Positions 6,492-15,305 of a stretch of DNA of 19,822 bases are shown one piece after another. Location: positions 1 to 19,822 of the forward strand of contig FR888233.1 of the NCBI GenBank assembly GCA_000431775.1, read 5' to 3'. The translations under genes were made by a program, and so were the position numbers. The stretch comes from Clostridium sp. CAG:413 (GTDB taxonomy: Bacteria > Bacillota > Clostridia > Oscillospirales > Acutalibacteraceae). The stretch's first letter is position 1, and the number at the start of each line of letters is the position of its first letter. A model generated the notes under the pieces. That model searched no databases. It was not told where the DNA came from and saw nothing but the letters and a program-made list of their open reading frames with translations.

Positions 6492-7553
6492 TTACTGTCT
6501 TTCGATTGCGTAATTTATCAGCTTGTCGAGCAGCTCGGGGTAAGGAATGCCCGAAGCCGCGAAGAGCTTGGGATACATGCTTATCTCGGTGAAGCCGGGG
6601 ATGGTGTTCGGCTCGTTGAGCAGTATCTCGCCGTCGCTGCGGCGCACAAAGAAATCGACTCTCGTCAGACCCGAGCAGCCGAACGACCTGAAGGCATTGA
6701 CGGCGGCGGCTCTGACGGCCTCGAGCTTCTCCTCGGGCAGGCGGGCGGGGATGTGCAGCTCGCTGTCGCCCGCAAGATATTTGGCGTCGTAATCATAGAA
6801 ATCGTTGCAGGGCACTATTTCGCCGACGACGGAGGCTATAGGCTCCTCGTTGCCGAGCACGGCGCATTCGATCTCGACGCCGTCAATACCCTCCTCGAGG
6901 ACTATCTTTTTATCGAATTCAAACGCCTTTTCGCAGGCGGGGGCAAGCTCGTCGAAGGAGCAGACCTTGGTAACGCCGACGGAGGAGCCGGTGTTGGCGG
7001 GCTTCACGAATATCGGGAAGCCGAGCTTATCTGCGGCGGTCTTGAGCAGGAGCGCTTTATCCGCTGCGTAGGCGTGACGGTCAAAGGCGGTCCATTTTGC
7101 CTGCGGGATGCCGTAGAAATCGGCAAGGGCGTTCGTGACGGCCTTATCCATGCACACGGCGCTTGCCTCGGTGTTGCAGCCCACAAAAGGAATGCCCGCT
7201 ATCGTGAGGAGACCCTGGATAGTGCCGTCCTCGCCGTTCATGCCGTGCAGGACGGGGAAAACGGCGTCGACGCGCTCGACCTCGCCTGTGGCGGTGTGGA
7301 TTATGCCGTGATGCGCTCTGTCGCAGGATATAACGGCGCTCTCGAGCTTTGAGGGGTCGGCGAGCCATTTATCCTCGGGCAGGTCGGCTATATCGCCGCT
7401 GTAGAGATAGAAGCTGCCGTCGGAGGTTATGCCCATGGGCAGCACGTCGTATCGGTCGCGGGGGATGTTGTCAATGACGGACTTCGCGGAATTCAGCGAG
7501 ACCTCATGCTCGCTCGAAACGCCGCCGAAAAGGACAAGGACTTTTTTCTTCAT
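6492..7553 (-). CDS. ddl: D-alanine--D-alanine ligase
   Basis: This ATP-grasp enzyme makes the D-Ala-D-Ala dipeptide for the peptidoglycan stem. The 353 residues start with the typical LFGGVSSEHEVSLNSA (8-23). They include HGMNGEDGTIQG (103-114), the ATP-binding VKPANTGSSVGV (183-194), the omega-loop DFYDYDAKY (251-259) and the Mg-binding LLNEPNTIPGFTE (311-323). Tyr259 in the AKY triplet matches the D-Ala-specific ligases rather than the Phe type linked to D-lactate, so normal vancomycin-sensitive precursors are expected. The chosen start has GGAG eight bases upstream; the longer frame to 7613 has no ribosome site. It is the first gene of the operon, about 85 nt downstream of a near-consensus promoter. 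Confidence 0.97.
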   Translation of the reverse strand: MKKKVLVLFGGVSSEHEVSLNSAKSVIDNIPRDRYDVLPMGITSDGSFYLYSGDIADLPEDKWLADPSKLESAVISCDRAHHGIIHTATGEVERVDAVFPVLHGMNGEDGTIQGLLTIAGIPFVGCNTEASAVCMDKAVTNALADFYGIPQAKWTAFDRHAYAADKALLLKTAADKLGFPIFVKPANTGSSVGVTKVCSFDELAPACEKAFEFDKKIVLEEGIDGVEIECAVLGNEEPIASVVGEIVPCNDFYDYDAKYLAGDSELHIPARLPEEKLEAVRAAAVNAFRSFGCSGLTRVDFFVRRSDGEILLNEPNTIPGFTEISMYPKLFAASGIPYPELLDKLINYAIERQ

Positions 7554-7643
7554 ATCGTTCACTCCAAAAAATAGTAAAGTATACACACCGTCGGTCAGCC
7601 GAACGGGGCACACGCTTCCATTATAATGTTTTACAATTAAATA

Positions 7644-7672
7644 ATATTATCATATCCCGCGCGGATAGTCAA
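7644..7672 (-). promoter_or_regulatory. Sigma-A promoter of the ddl operon
   Basis: Read on the - strand, TTGACT (7672-7667), a 17-nt spacer and TAATAT (7649-7644) are near consensus. The 5' leader to the ddl start is about 85 nt and contains only a small TCGG-CTGA-CCGA hairpin. Confidence 0.85.
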
Positions 7673-7838
7673 CATTTTATTTAAGGGCGGGAAAAGCCCT
7701 ATATAACTATACCTATATTATAATTTATAGATATTTTATTTATATATTTAAATATATCTTCTAATTCGACAATATGATTGACTTTTTGTGTGATAAAATA
7801 AACTATCTGAAATTATCAAAAACAAAGGAGTTATTACT
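7673..7838. promoter_or_regulatory. Very AT-rich divergent region with probable gyrase-cluster promoter
   Basis: About 7700-7765 is almost pure A/T, amid much GC-richer genes. The likely + strand promoter is TTGACT (7778-7783) with a poor -10 17 nt on (AACTAT, 7801-7806). A TGATAAAAT extended -10 (7791-7799) is an alternative. A short hairpin AGGGC/GCCCT (7684-7700) lies between the two divergent promoters. AAGGAG (7825-7830) serves the 7839 gene. Confidence 0.55.
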
Positions 7839-8699
7839 ATGGCTGATACCAAGACCGTGCTTGCCGGAGTATGCAAAGGCCTCGCAGAGCTTATCAGCGG
7901 CTGCGGGCTCGAACCCGTTGACAAGAGCGGAGAGATAAAGGACGATAACGGCAAATGCGCCGTTGAATACAAGGGCGAGGGCAAGGCTCTCAGATTTGAG
8001 TATTTCAACAAGAAGATATCCGTCTCCGCCGCCGTAAAAGAGGACGGCGAGATAATCGACAGCGACTATCGCCAGTATGATTCATGGCTGCTTGACCCCG
8101 AGACTGCGACCGATAAGGACATTCGCTCCGCGGTCAATGAATTCAACGAGACCATCACGGGCATTTTCGGCACAAAGACCGCAAAGCCCATCAAGAGCAA
8201 GCTCCCCACCCCCGTCTCAAAGGCGGCGGCGAAGAGCGGCTCGGTATCCTATGACCCCAACACCCTCGGCAACCGCTTCACCTCGGTCTACCCCGAGCTG
8301 AGAGAGGAATACAAGTCAAACTGTGAGAAATACGGTCAGTTCCTGCCCGAGGATTTCTTCCTCAACCACGGCAACGCCGTAGTGCTTGACGTTATCAGGG
8401 AGAATAACCCCGTCAAGATGAAGAAGCTCTTTAACCTGCTCAACGATATCTATGAGGACGGCACGAACGAGACTCAGAGCATCATCGCCGTCACCATACT
8501 CGGCTCGATGAATAACGACCAGCAGCTGCTCGCAAACTGCATTGACTATATGTGCGAGGATATGATGTCGCCCGTTATACAGGTCAACAAGTATCTTGAG
8601 TCGAGCAAGAGTGCAAAGATGAGGATGGAGAATCCGCCGAAATACAAGCCCAAAAAGGCGAAGAAAAAGAGAAGCGTAATGTCAAACCTCGGAATGTAA
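7839..8699 (+). CDS. Unrecognised two-domain cytoplasmic protein upstream of gyrB
   Basis: I do not recognise this 286-residue protein with certainty. It has no signal peptide or membrane segment. Residues 1-112 look like a small alpha/beta domain ('KALRFEYFNKKISVSAAVKE' then a helical 'VNEFNETITGIFG'). A Pro/Lys/Ala linker follows (113-135). Residues 145-260 are helical ('YPELREEYKSNCEKYG', 'LFNLLNDIYEDGTNETQSII') and loosely recall DUF7674-like proteins; that is only a resemblance. The C-terminus is strongly basic (about 268-280, 'KYKPKKAKKKRS'), which could bind nucleic acid or ribosomes. AAGGAG lies eight bases before the ATG. It precedes gyrB by 15 bases and so is almost surely cotranscribed with gyrBA. 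Codon use matches its neighbours, so it looks like a resident gene, not a recent import. Confidence 0.85.
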   Translation: MADTKTVLAGVCKGLAELISGCGLEPVDKSGEIKDDNGKCAVEYKGEGKALRFEYFNKKISVSAAVKEDGEIIDSDYRQYDSWLLDPETATDKDIRSAVNEFNETITGIFGTKTAKPIKSKLPTPVSKAAAKSGSVSYDPNTLGNRFTSVYPELREEYKSNCEKYGQFLPEDFFLNHGNAVVLDVIRENNPVKMKKLFNLLNDIYEDGTNETQSIIAVTILGSMNNDQQLLANCIDYMCEDMMSPVIQVNKYLESSKSAKMRMENPPKYKPKKAKKKRSVMSNLGM

Positions 8700-8714
8700 A
8701 CGGGAGGCGTAACC

Positions 8715-10715
<2,001 letters not shown>

Positions 10716-10729
10716 GGAGGTGACGGAAA

Positions 10730-13258
10730 ATGGGACACAACAGAGACTATAAGCCCGAGGATATCGCATTCCCGAATCAGGTCATTACCGAATCCGAACT
10801 GGTCGGCGAAATGCAGTCCAGCTACATTGAATACGCCATGTCCGTCATCGTCGGCAGAGCGCTGCCCGACGTGCGCGACGGCCTGAAGCCCGTTCACCGC
10901 CGCATCCTTTACGCCATGTATGAGGACGGCCTCACCGCCGACAAGCCATTTAAGAAATCCGCCACCTGCGTGGGCGACGTGCTGGGTCGTTATCACCCCC
11001 ACGGCGACGCGTCGGTCTATGACGCAATGGTGCGTTTGGCTCAGAATTTCTCAATGCGCTATATGCTCGTTGAAGGCCACGGCAACTTCGGCTCCGTGGA
11101 CGGCGACCCCCCGGCGGCCTACAGGTACACCGAGGCTCGCATGAGCAAGATAAGCGACGAAATGCTGCGCGATATCAACAAGGACACCGTCGATTGGGAT
11201 CCGAACTTCGACGAGAGCCGCAAGGAGCCGAGAGTGCTCCCCTCCAGATTCCCGAATCTGCTGGTCAACGGTTCGTCGGGCGTTGCGGTCGGCATGGCAA
11301 CGAGCATCCCGCCGCACAACCTCAAGGAAGTCATCAACGCCTGCATCTGCGTGCTGGACAACCCGGACGCGACCCTCGAGGATCTGATGCAGCACGTTAA
11401 AGGCCCGGATTTCCCGACAAGGGGCATAATCATGGGCAGGAGCGGCATCAGAGCCGCATACGCCACCGGCAAGGGCAAGGTCATAGTCCGCGCAAGGACG
11501 AATTTCGAGGAATTCGGCAGGGATAACCGCACCCGTATCATCGTCACCGAGCTGCCCTACATGGTCAAGAAACGTCAGCTCATCAAGACGATAGCCGATC
11601 AGGTCAAGGAGAAGCGCATCGAGGGCATCTCCGACCTGCGTGACGAGACGGACAGGAACGGTATGCGTATCGTCATCGAGCTTAAACGCGACGCCAACGC
11701 TCAGGTGGTGCTCAACAAGCTCTATGCTCAGACCGCATTGCAGTCCACATTCTCGATAATCATGCTCGCTCTGGTCGATAACCAGAAGCAGCCTAAAATA
11801 CTTTCGCTGCGCCATGTGCTCGACGAATACCTCGCGTTCCAGGAGGATATCATCAAGCGCAGGACTCAGTACGACCTGCGTAAGGCTCTTGAGAGGGCGC
11901 ATTTGCTCGAAGGTCTTATCATAGCTCAGGATAATATCGATGAAGTTATCCGTATTATCCGCAGCAGCTATGACAACGCTAAGGAAAACCTGATGAATCG
12001 CTTCTCGCTTGACGATGTTCAGGCACAGGCGATACTTGATATGCGCCTCAAGGCTCTCCAGGGTCTCGACCATGAGAAGCTCGAGGCTGAGTACAAGGAG
12101 CTTGAGGAGCGCATAGCCTACTTCAGAGAGCTGCTTGCCAGCGAAGAGATGCTCAAGGGCGTACTCAAGGACGAATTGGCCGCCATCAGGGATAAATACG
12201 GCGACGAGCGCCGCACCGAGATAACCGACGTTTACGGCGAAATGGATATCGAGGATCTTATCCCCGAGGAGCAGTGCGTATTCACCCTCACCGACATGGG
12301 CTATATCAAGCGCATACCGATGGATGAATACAAGCAGCAGGGCAGAGGCGGCAAGGGCGTCAAGGGTCTGACCCGCAGGGAGGAGGACGTCGTCAAGACG
12401 ATGTTCACCTGCTCCACACACGACCATATCATGTTCTTCACCACCATGGGCAGGGCATACAGGCTCAAGGGCTACGAGATCCCCGAGGGCTCACGCCAGA
12501 GCAAGGGTATGAACGTAGTCAACCTGCTGCCGCTCATGCCGGGCGAGAAAGTCTCGTCAATGATAAGAGTTCCCGACTTCGGCGAGGGCGATTATTACCT
12601 CTGCATGGTCACGAGGAACGGCGTTATCAAGCGTACCGAGCTTGACGCATATAAGAATATCCGCAAGAACGGCGTAATAGCCATCAACCTTGACGAGGGC
12701 GACGAGCTGGCATGGGTCAAGCTCACCGACGGCTCGGCGAAGCTGGTGCTTGCCACCAAGAAGGGCATGTGCATCGCCTTTGACGAGAACGACGCCCGCT
12801 CGATAGGCAGGACGGCGAGGGGCGTTAAGGCTCTGAACCTCAAGGAGGGTGACACCGTCGTCGGTATGGATATACTCAGGGACGGCGGTATGGTGCTCAC
12901 CGTCAGCGAGACCGGCTACGGCAGGCTCTCCGAGGTGACGGATTACAAGCTCCAAAACAGGGGCGGAATGGGCACGAAGAACTATCACACTGCAAAATAC
13001 GGCGACGTCGCCGCAATTGAAGTGGTCGACCCCGCCGACGACCTGATGCTCATCTCATCGGACGGCATTATCATCCGCATAGCGCTGAATAACATCAGAA
13101 TATGCTCAAAACCCGCAAAGGGCGTGCGTGTGATGAAGGTAAGCGAGGGCGAGAGGCTGATAACGGCGGTTTCCGTCCCGGCAGACGGCGAGGAGGCGGT
13201 ATCCGAGCTTCCGGAGGACAATGCGGAGCCTGAGGATATCGACAACGGCGAAGAATAA
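10730..13258 (+). CDS. gyrA: DNA gyrase subunit A
   Basis: This subunit cuts and rejoins DNA and wraps it. The 842 residues carry the winged-helix region with catalytic Tyr133 ([10 protein letters not shown]), the tower and coiled-coil segments (about 340-500) and a six-bladed C-terminal beta-pinwheel. The pinwheel has the GyrA box QQGRGGKG (536-543), which separates GyrA from ParC and indicates true supercoiling activity. The C-terminal tail is acidic ([21 protein letters not shown]). In the quinolone region the sequence is [10 protein letters not shown], so the E. coli Ser83 position is Ala94 while Asp87 is kept as Asp98. A full-match Shine-Dalgarno AAGGAGGTGA (10714-10723) overlaps the gyrB stop six bases before the ATG, ensuring coupled, strong translation. 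No terminator is visible after it. Confidence 0.98.
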   Translation: MGHNRDYKPEDIAFPNQVITESELVGEMQSSYIEYAMSVIVGRALPDVRDGLKPVHRRILYAMYEDGLTADKPFKKSATCVGDVLGRYHPHGDASVYDAMVRLAQNFSMRYMLVEGHGNFGSVDGDPPAAYRYTEARMSKISDEMLRDINKDTVDWDPNFDESRKEPRVLPSRFPNLLVNGSSGVAVGMATSIPPHNLKEVINACICVLDNPDATLEDLMQHVKGPDFPTRGIIMGRSGIRAAYATGKGKVIVRARTNFEEFGRDNRTRIIVTELPYMVKKRQLIKTIADQVKEKRIEGISDLRDETDRNGMRIVIELKRDANAQVVLNKLYAQTALQSTFSIIMLALVDNQKQPKILSLRHVLDEYLAFQEDIIKRRTQYDLRKALERAHLLEGLIIAQDNIDEVIRIIRSSYDNAKENLMNRFSLDDVQAQAILDMRLKALQGLDHEKLEAEYKELEERIAYFRELLASEEMLKGVLKDELAAIRDKYGDERRTEITDVYGEMDIEDLIPEEQCVFTLTDMGYIKRIPMDEYKQQGRGGKGVKGLTRREEDVVKTMFTCSTHDHIMFFTTMGRAYRLKGYEIPEGSRQSKGMNVVNLLPLMPGEKVSSMIRVPDFGEGDYYLCMVTRNGVIKRTELDAYKNIRKNGVIAINLDEGDELAWVKLTDGSAKLVLATKKGMCIAFDENDARSIGRTARGVKALNLKEGDTVVGMDILRDGGMVLTVSETGYGRLSEVTDYKLQNRGGMGTKNYHTAKYGDVAAIEVVDPADDLMLISSDGIIIRIALNNIRICSKPAKGVRVMKVSEGERLITAVSVPADGEEAVSELPEDNAEPEDIDNGEE

Positions 13259-13292
13259 TTTAGAATATTTTCAAAAATTTCTTTAAATACTC

Positions 13293-13321
13293 TTGTCATA
13301 GCCGTTTGGATTTGTTATGAT
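13293..13321 (+). promoter_or_regulatory. Sigma-A promoter of the mgsA-hisS series
   Basis: TTGTCA (13293-13298), a 17-nt spacer and TATGAT (13316-13321) lie in the 148-base gap after gyrA. The expected start near 13328 puts a perfect hairpin at the very 5' end of the transcript. Confidence 0.75.
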
Positions 13322-13333
13322 AATTTATAGCCG

Positions 13334-13363
13334 GATGCAGGAAGTGCTTTAACTTCCTGCATC
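13334..13363 (+). promoter_or_regulatory. Perfect 12-bp hairpin at the 5' end of the mgsA transcript
   Basis: GATGCAGGAAGT (13334-13345) and ACTTCCTGCATC (13352-13363) are exact inverse complements around the loop GCTTTA. No T-run follows (GGGCACGG), so it is not a terminator for gyrA. It begins only a few bases after the predicted transcription start, so it is more likely an mRNA-stabilising or regulatory 5' stem-loop, or a palindromic protein site. Confidence 0.7.
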
Positions 13364-13406
13364 GGGCACGGACAGAAAGAGAAAAGGACAGGCAAGGAGG
13401 AACCAC

Positions 13407-13808
13407 ATGAATATTGCGTTGATCGCGCATGACTCAAAAAAGGAGCTTATGGCTCAGTTCTGCATAGCCTATTGCGGCATACTCAGCAGACACAATCTTT
13501 TTGCAACCGGCACTACGGGCAAGATAGTAGCCGAGGCAACGGGTCTTGAGATAACCCGCTTCCTCTGCGGCTCGCAGGGCGGCGACCAGCAGATAGCCTC
13601 AAGGATAGCCTGCAACGAGATAGACCTGCTTCTGATATTCAGAGATCCTCTGACTGCGAAGCCCCACGAGCCGAATGAAGCCACTCTGCTCAGGCTTTGC
13701 GACGTTCACAATATCCCCGTGGCGACGAATATCGCAACGGCGGAGGCGCTTATCCATTCGCTTGCAAGAGGCGATCTCGATTGGCGTGACATCGTCAATC
13801 CGAAATAA
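13407..13808 (+). CDS. mgsA: Methylglyoxal synthase
   Basis: The enzyme eliminates phosphate from dihydroxyacetone phosphate to give methylglyoxal, an overflow route when phosphate is short or sugar is in excess. The 133 residues follow the family closely: LIAHDSKK (His8, Asp9), the phosphate-binding ATGTTG (33-38), GGDQQI with catalytic-base Asp60 (E. coli Asp71), IFRDPL (Asp80), PHEP with His87 (E. coli His98) and [14 protein letters not shown]. The position equal to E. coli Asp101, an active-site residue, is Asn90, and the usual GPLGGDQQ reads GSQGGDQQ. Substrate residues are otherwise intact, so it is probably active, but the Asn deserves notice. AAGGAGG lies six bases before the ATG. It is first in a series with hisS and aspS, 111 bases ahead of hisS. 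Confidence 0.93.
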   Translation: MNIALIAHDSKKELMAQFCIAYCGILSRHNLFATGTTGKIVAEATGLEITRFLCGSQGGDQQIASRIACNEIDLLLIFRDPLTAKPHEPNEATLLRLCDVHNIPVATNIATAEALIHSLARGDLDWRDIVNPK

Positions 13809-13836
13809 GCTCTTTTGTATATCCGCTGCGTTGGAT

Positions 13837-13906
13837 GACGCCCCGGCAACAGAATTTTATCGGGGGTCGTTCGCCTTTGGGCGTGGACGGCTCCTGCTTT
13901 ATTTTT
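13837..13906 (+). terminator. Attenuator-like overlapping hairpins before hisS
   Basis: A terminator-type stem pairs 13861-13870 (CGGGGGTCGT) with 13887-13896 (10 pairs, three of them G-T). Above it are an internal loop and a CGCC/GGCG top stem (13872-13883), and TTTATTTTT (13898-13906) follows. The hisS Shine-Dalgarno GGAGG starts at 13908. An upstream segment, GAC and CCCCG (13837-13845, one bulge), can instead pair with 13861-13868, which would break the terminator. The two folds exclude each other. No T-box GGGTGGNACCGCG motif is present. The pairings are by eye. Confidence 0.6.
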
Positions 13907-13919
13907 CGGAGGAAAAAGT

Positions 13920-15272
13920 ATGGCTCTCGTAACAAAAGCTATTAAAGGCACTCGGGATATAATGCCCTGGGAGGTCTACAAAAATCAATTCATCGAGCAA
14001 ACGGTGCTCGATATCGCTGCAAAATTCGGCTTCCGTGAGATCCGCACCCCCGTATTTGAGCACACCGAGCTGTTTCAGAGGGGCGTGGGCGAAACCACGG
14101 ACGTCGTGCAGAAGGAAATGTATACATTCGACGACAAGGGCGGCAGGTCTATAACCCTGAGGCCCGAGGTCACGGCGGGCGCGGTCCGCTCCTTCCTCGA
14201 GCACGGCCTTTTTAACGAAGCGCTGCCGCAGAAGCTCTGTTACCTGCTCAACTGCTACCGCTACGAGAAGCCGCAGGCGGGCAGATGGAGAGAATTCCAG
14301 CAGTTCGGCGTCGAGACCCTCGGCGCGGCTTCACCCGCCGCGGATGCTGAGATAATCTCGCTCGCAAACGAGATATTTGCATTCCTCGGCGTTGAGGGCA
14401 TCGAGCTGCATCTCAACTCGATAGGCTGCCCCGAGTGCAGGAAGAATTATCACAAGGCGCTCAAGGAGTATTTTGAATCTCGCAAGAGCGAGCTTTGCGG
14501 CACCTGCCTTGAGAGGCTCGAGAAAAATCCGATGAGGATCCTCGACTGCAAAAGCCCGATATGCAAGGAGATATGCAAGGACGCCCCCGTTATCACCGAC
14601 TATATCTGCGACGAGTGCTCCGCTCACTTCAAGAGCGTTCGGAAGTATCTCGACGCAATGAACATTGAATATGTTATCGACCCTCACATCGTAAGAGGTC
14701 TTGATTATTACACCCGCACCGTGTTTGAATTCATCTCGAATCAGATAGGCGCTCAGGGCGCGGTCTGCGCCGGCGGACGCTATGACGGGCTGGTCGAGGA
14801 GCTCGGCGGGCCGCATGTCCCGTCGCTCGGCTTCGGCCTCGGCACGGGCAGGCTGCTCATGCTGCTTGAGGCTCAGGGGATAGAGCTTCCCGCTCCCTCC
14901 GGCTGCGAGCTTTACATTGCCCCGATGGGCGAGGACGCCTCGGTCAAGGCAATGTCGATAGTCGCCGACCTCAGGGCGGGCGGCATCAGTGCCCAGACCG
15001 ACGTGGTGGGTCGCTCGCTCAAGGCTCAGATGAAATACGCCGACAAGATAGGCGCGAAATACACCATGGTGCTCGGCGACGACGAGATCGCAAAGGGCGA
15101 GGCCGTTATAAAGGATATGGACAGCGGCGAGACAGAGACTCTCTCGCTCGACGGGCTTGAGGACAGCTTCATGCAGCTCATGCTCCGCAGGGAGAGCGAC
15201 GCTCTGAGAGAGACCCTCACCGACGGGCTCAGCGACGAGCTCGGCGGCATTGATATCACAGCGCTTTTATAA
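13920..15272 (+). CDS. hisS: Histidine--tRNA ligase (HisRS)
   Basis: This class II synthetase charges tRNA-His. The 450 residues begin with KGTRDIMPWE (9-18). They contain motif 2 as CYRYEKPQAGRWREFQQFGVE (112-132), the histidine-binding RGLDYYTRTVFE (259-270), AGGRYDGLVEELGG (284-297) and motif 3 GFGLGTGRL (304-312). A C-terminal Rossmann-like anticodon domain runs from about 325 ('ELYIAPMGEDASVKAMSI'). The insertion domain between motif 2 and the His-binding loop is unusually cysteine-rich: Cys170, 173, 193, 196, 210, 215, 219, 230 and 233, largely as CxxC pairs. This suggests a metal-binding ribbon. The activity call is secure and it is a full synthetase rather than HisZ, since the anticodon domain is present. 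GGAGG lies seven bases before the ATG, and a candidate attenuator lies just upstream. Confidence 0.97.
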   Translation: MALVTKAIKGTRDIMPWEVYKNQFIEQTVLDIAAKFGFREIRTPVFEHTELFQRGVGETTDVVQKEMYTFDDKGGRSITLRPEVTAGAVRSFLEHGLFNEALPQKLCYLLNCYRYEKPQAGRWREFQQFGVETLGAASPAADAEIISLANEIFAFLGVEGIELHLNSIGCPECRKNYHKALKEYFESRKSELCGTCLERLEKNPMRILDCKSPICKEICKDAPVITDYICDECSAHFKSVRKYLDAMNIEYVIDPHIVRGLDYYTRTVFEFISNQIGAQGAVCAGGRYDGLVEELGGPHVPSLGFGLGTGRLLMLLEAQGIELPAPSGCELYIAPMGEDASVKAMSIVADLRAGGISAQTDVVGRSLKAQMKYADKIGAKYTMVLGDDEIAKGEAVIKDMDSGETETLSLDGLEDSFMQLMLRRESDALRETLTDGLSDELGGIDITALL

Positions 15273-15305
15273 TACACAAAAGTTTTGAAAGAAGGCTTTT
15301 TGATA

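Noticed and set aside
11051..12427. A 458-codon open frame on the - strand opposite gyrA
   Set aside because: It is the antisense shadow of gyrA; no start signal or family features.
13861..13906. T-box riboswitch for hisS
   Set aside because: The GGGTGGNACCGCG antiterminator consensus is missing. A TGGA near 13884-13887 does not match the UGGG expected for the tRNA-His discriminator base, and there is no room for stem I between mgsA and hisS.
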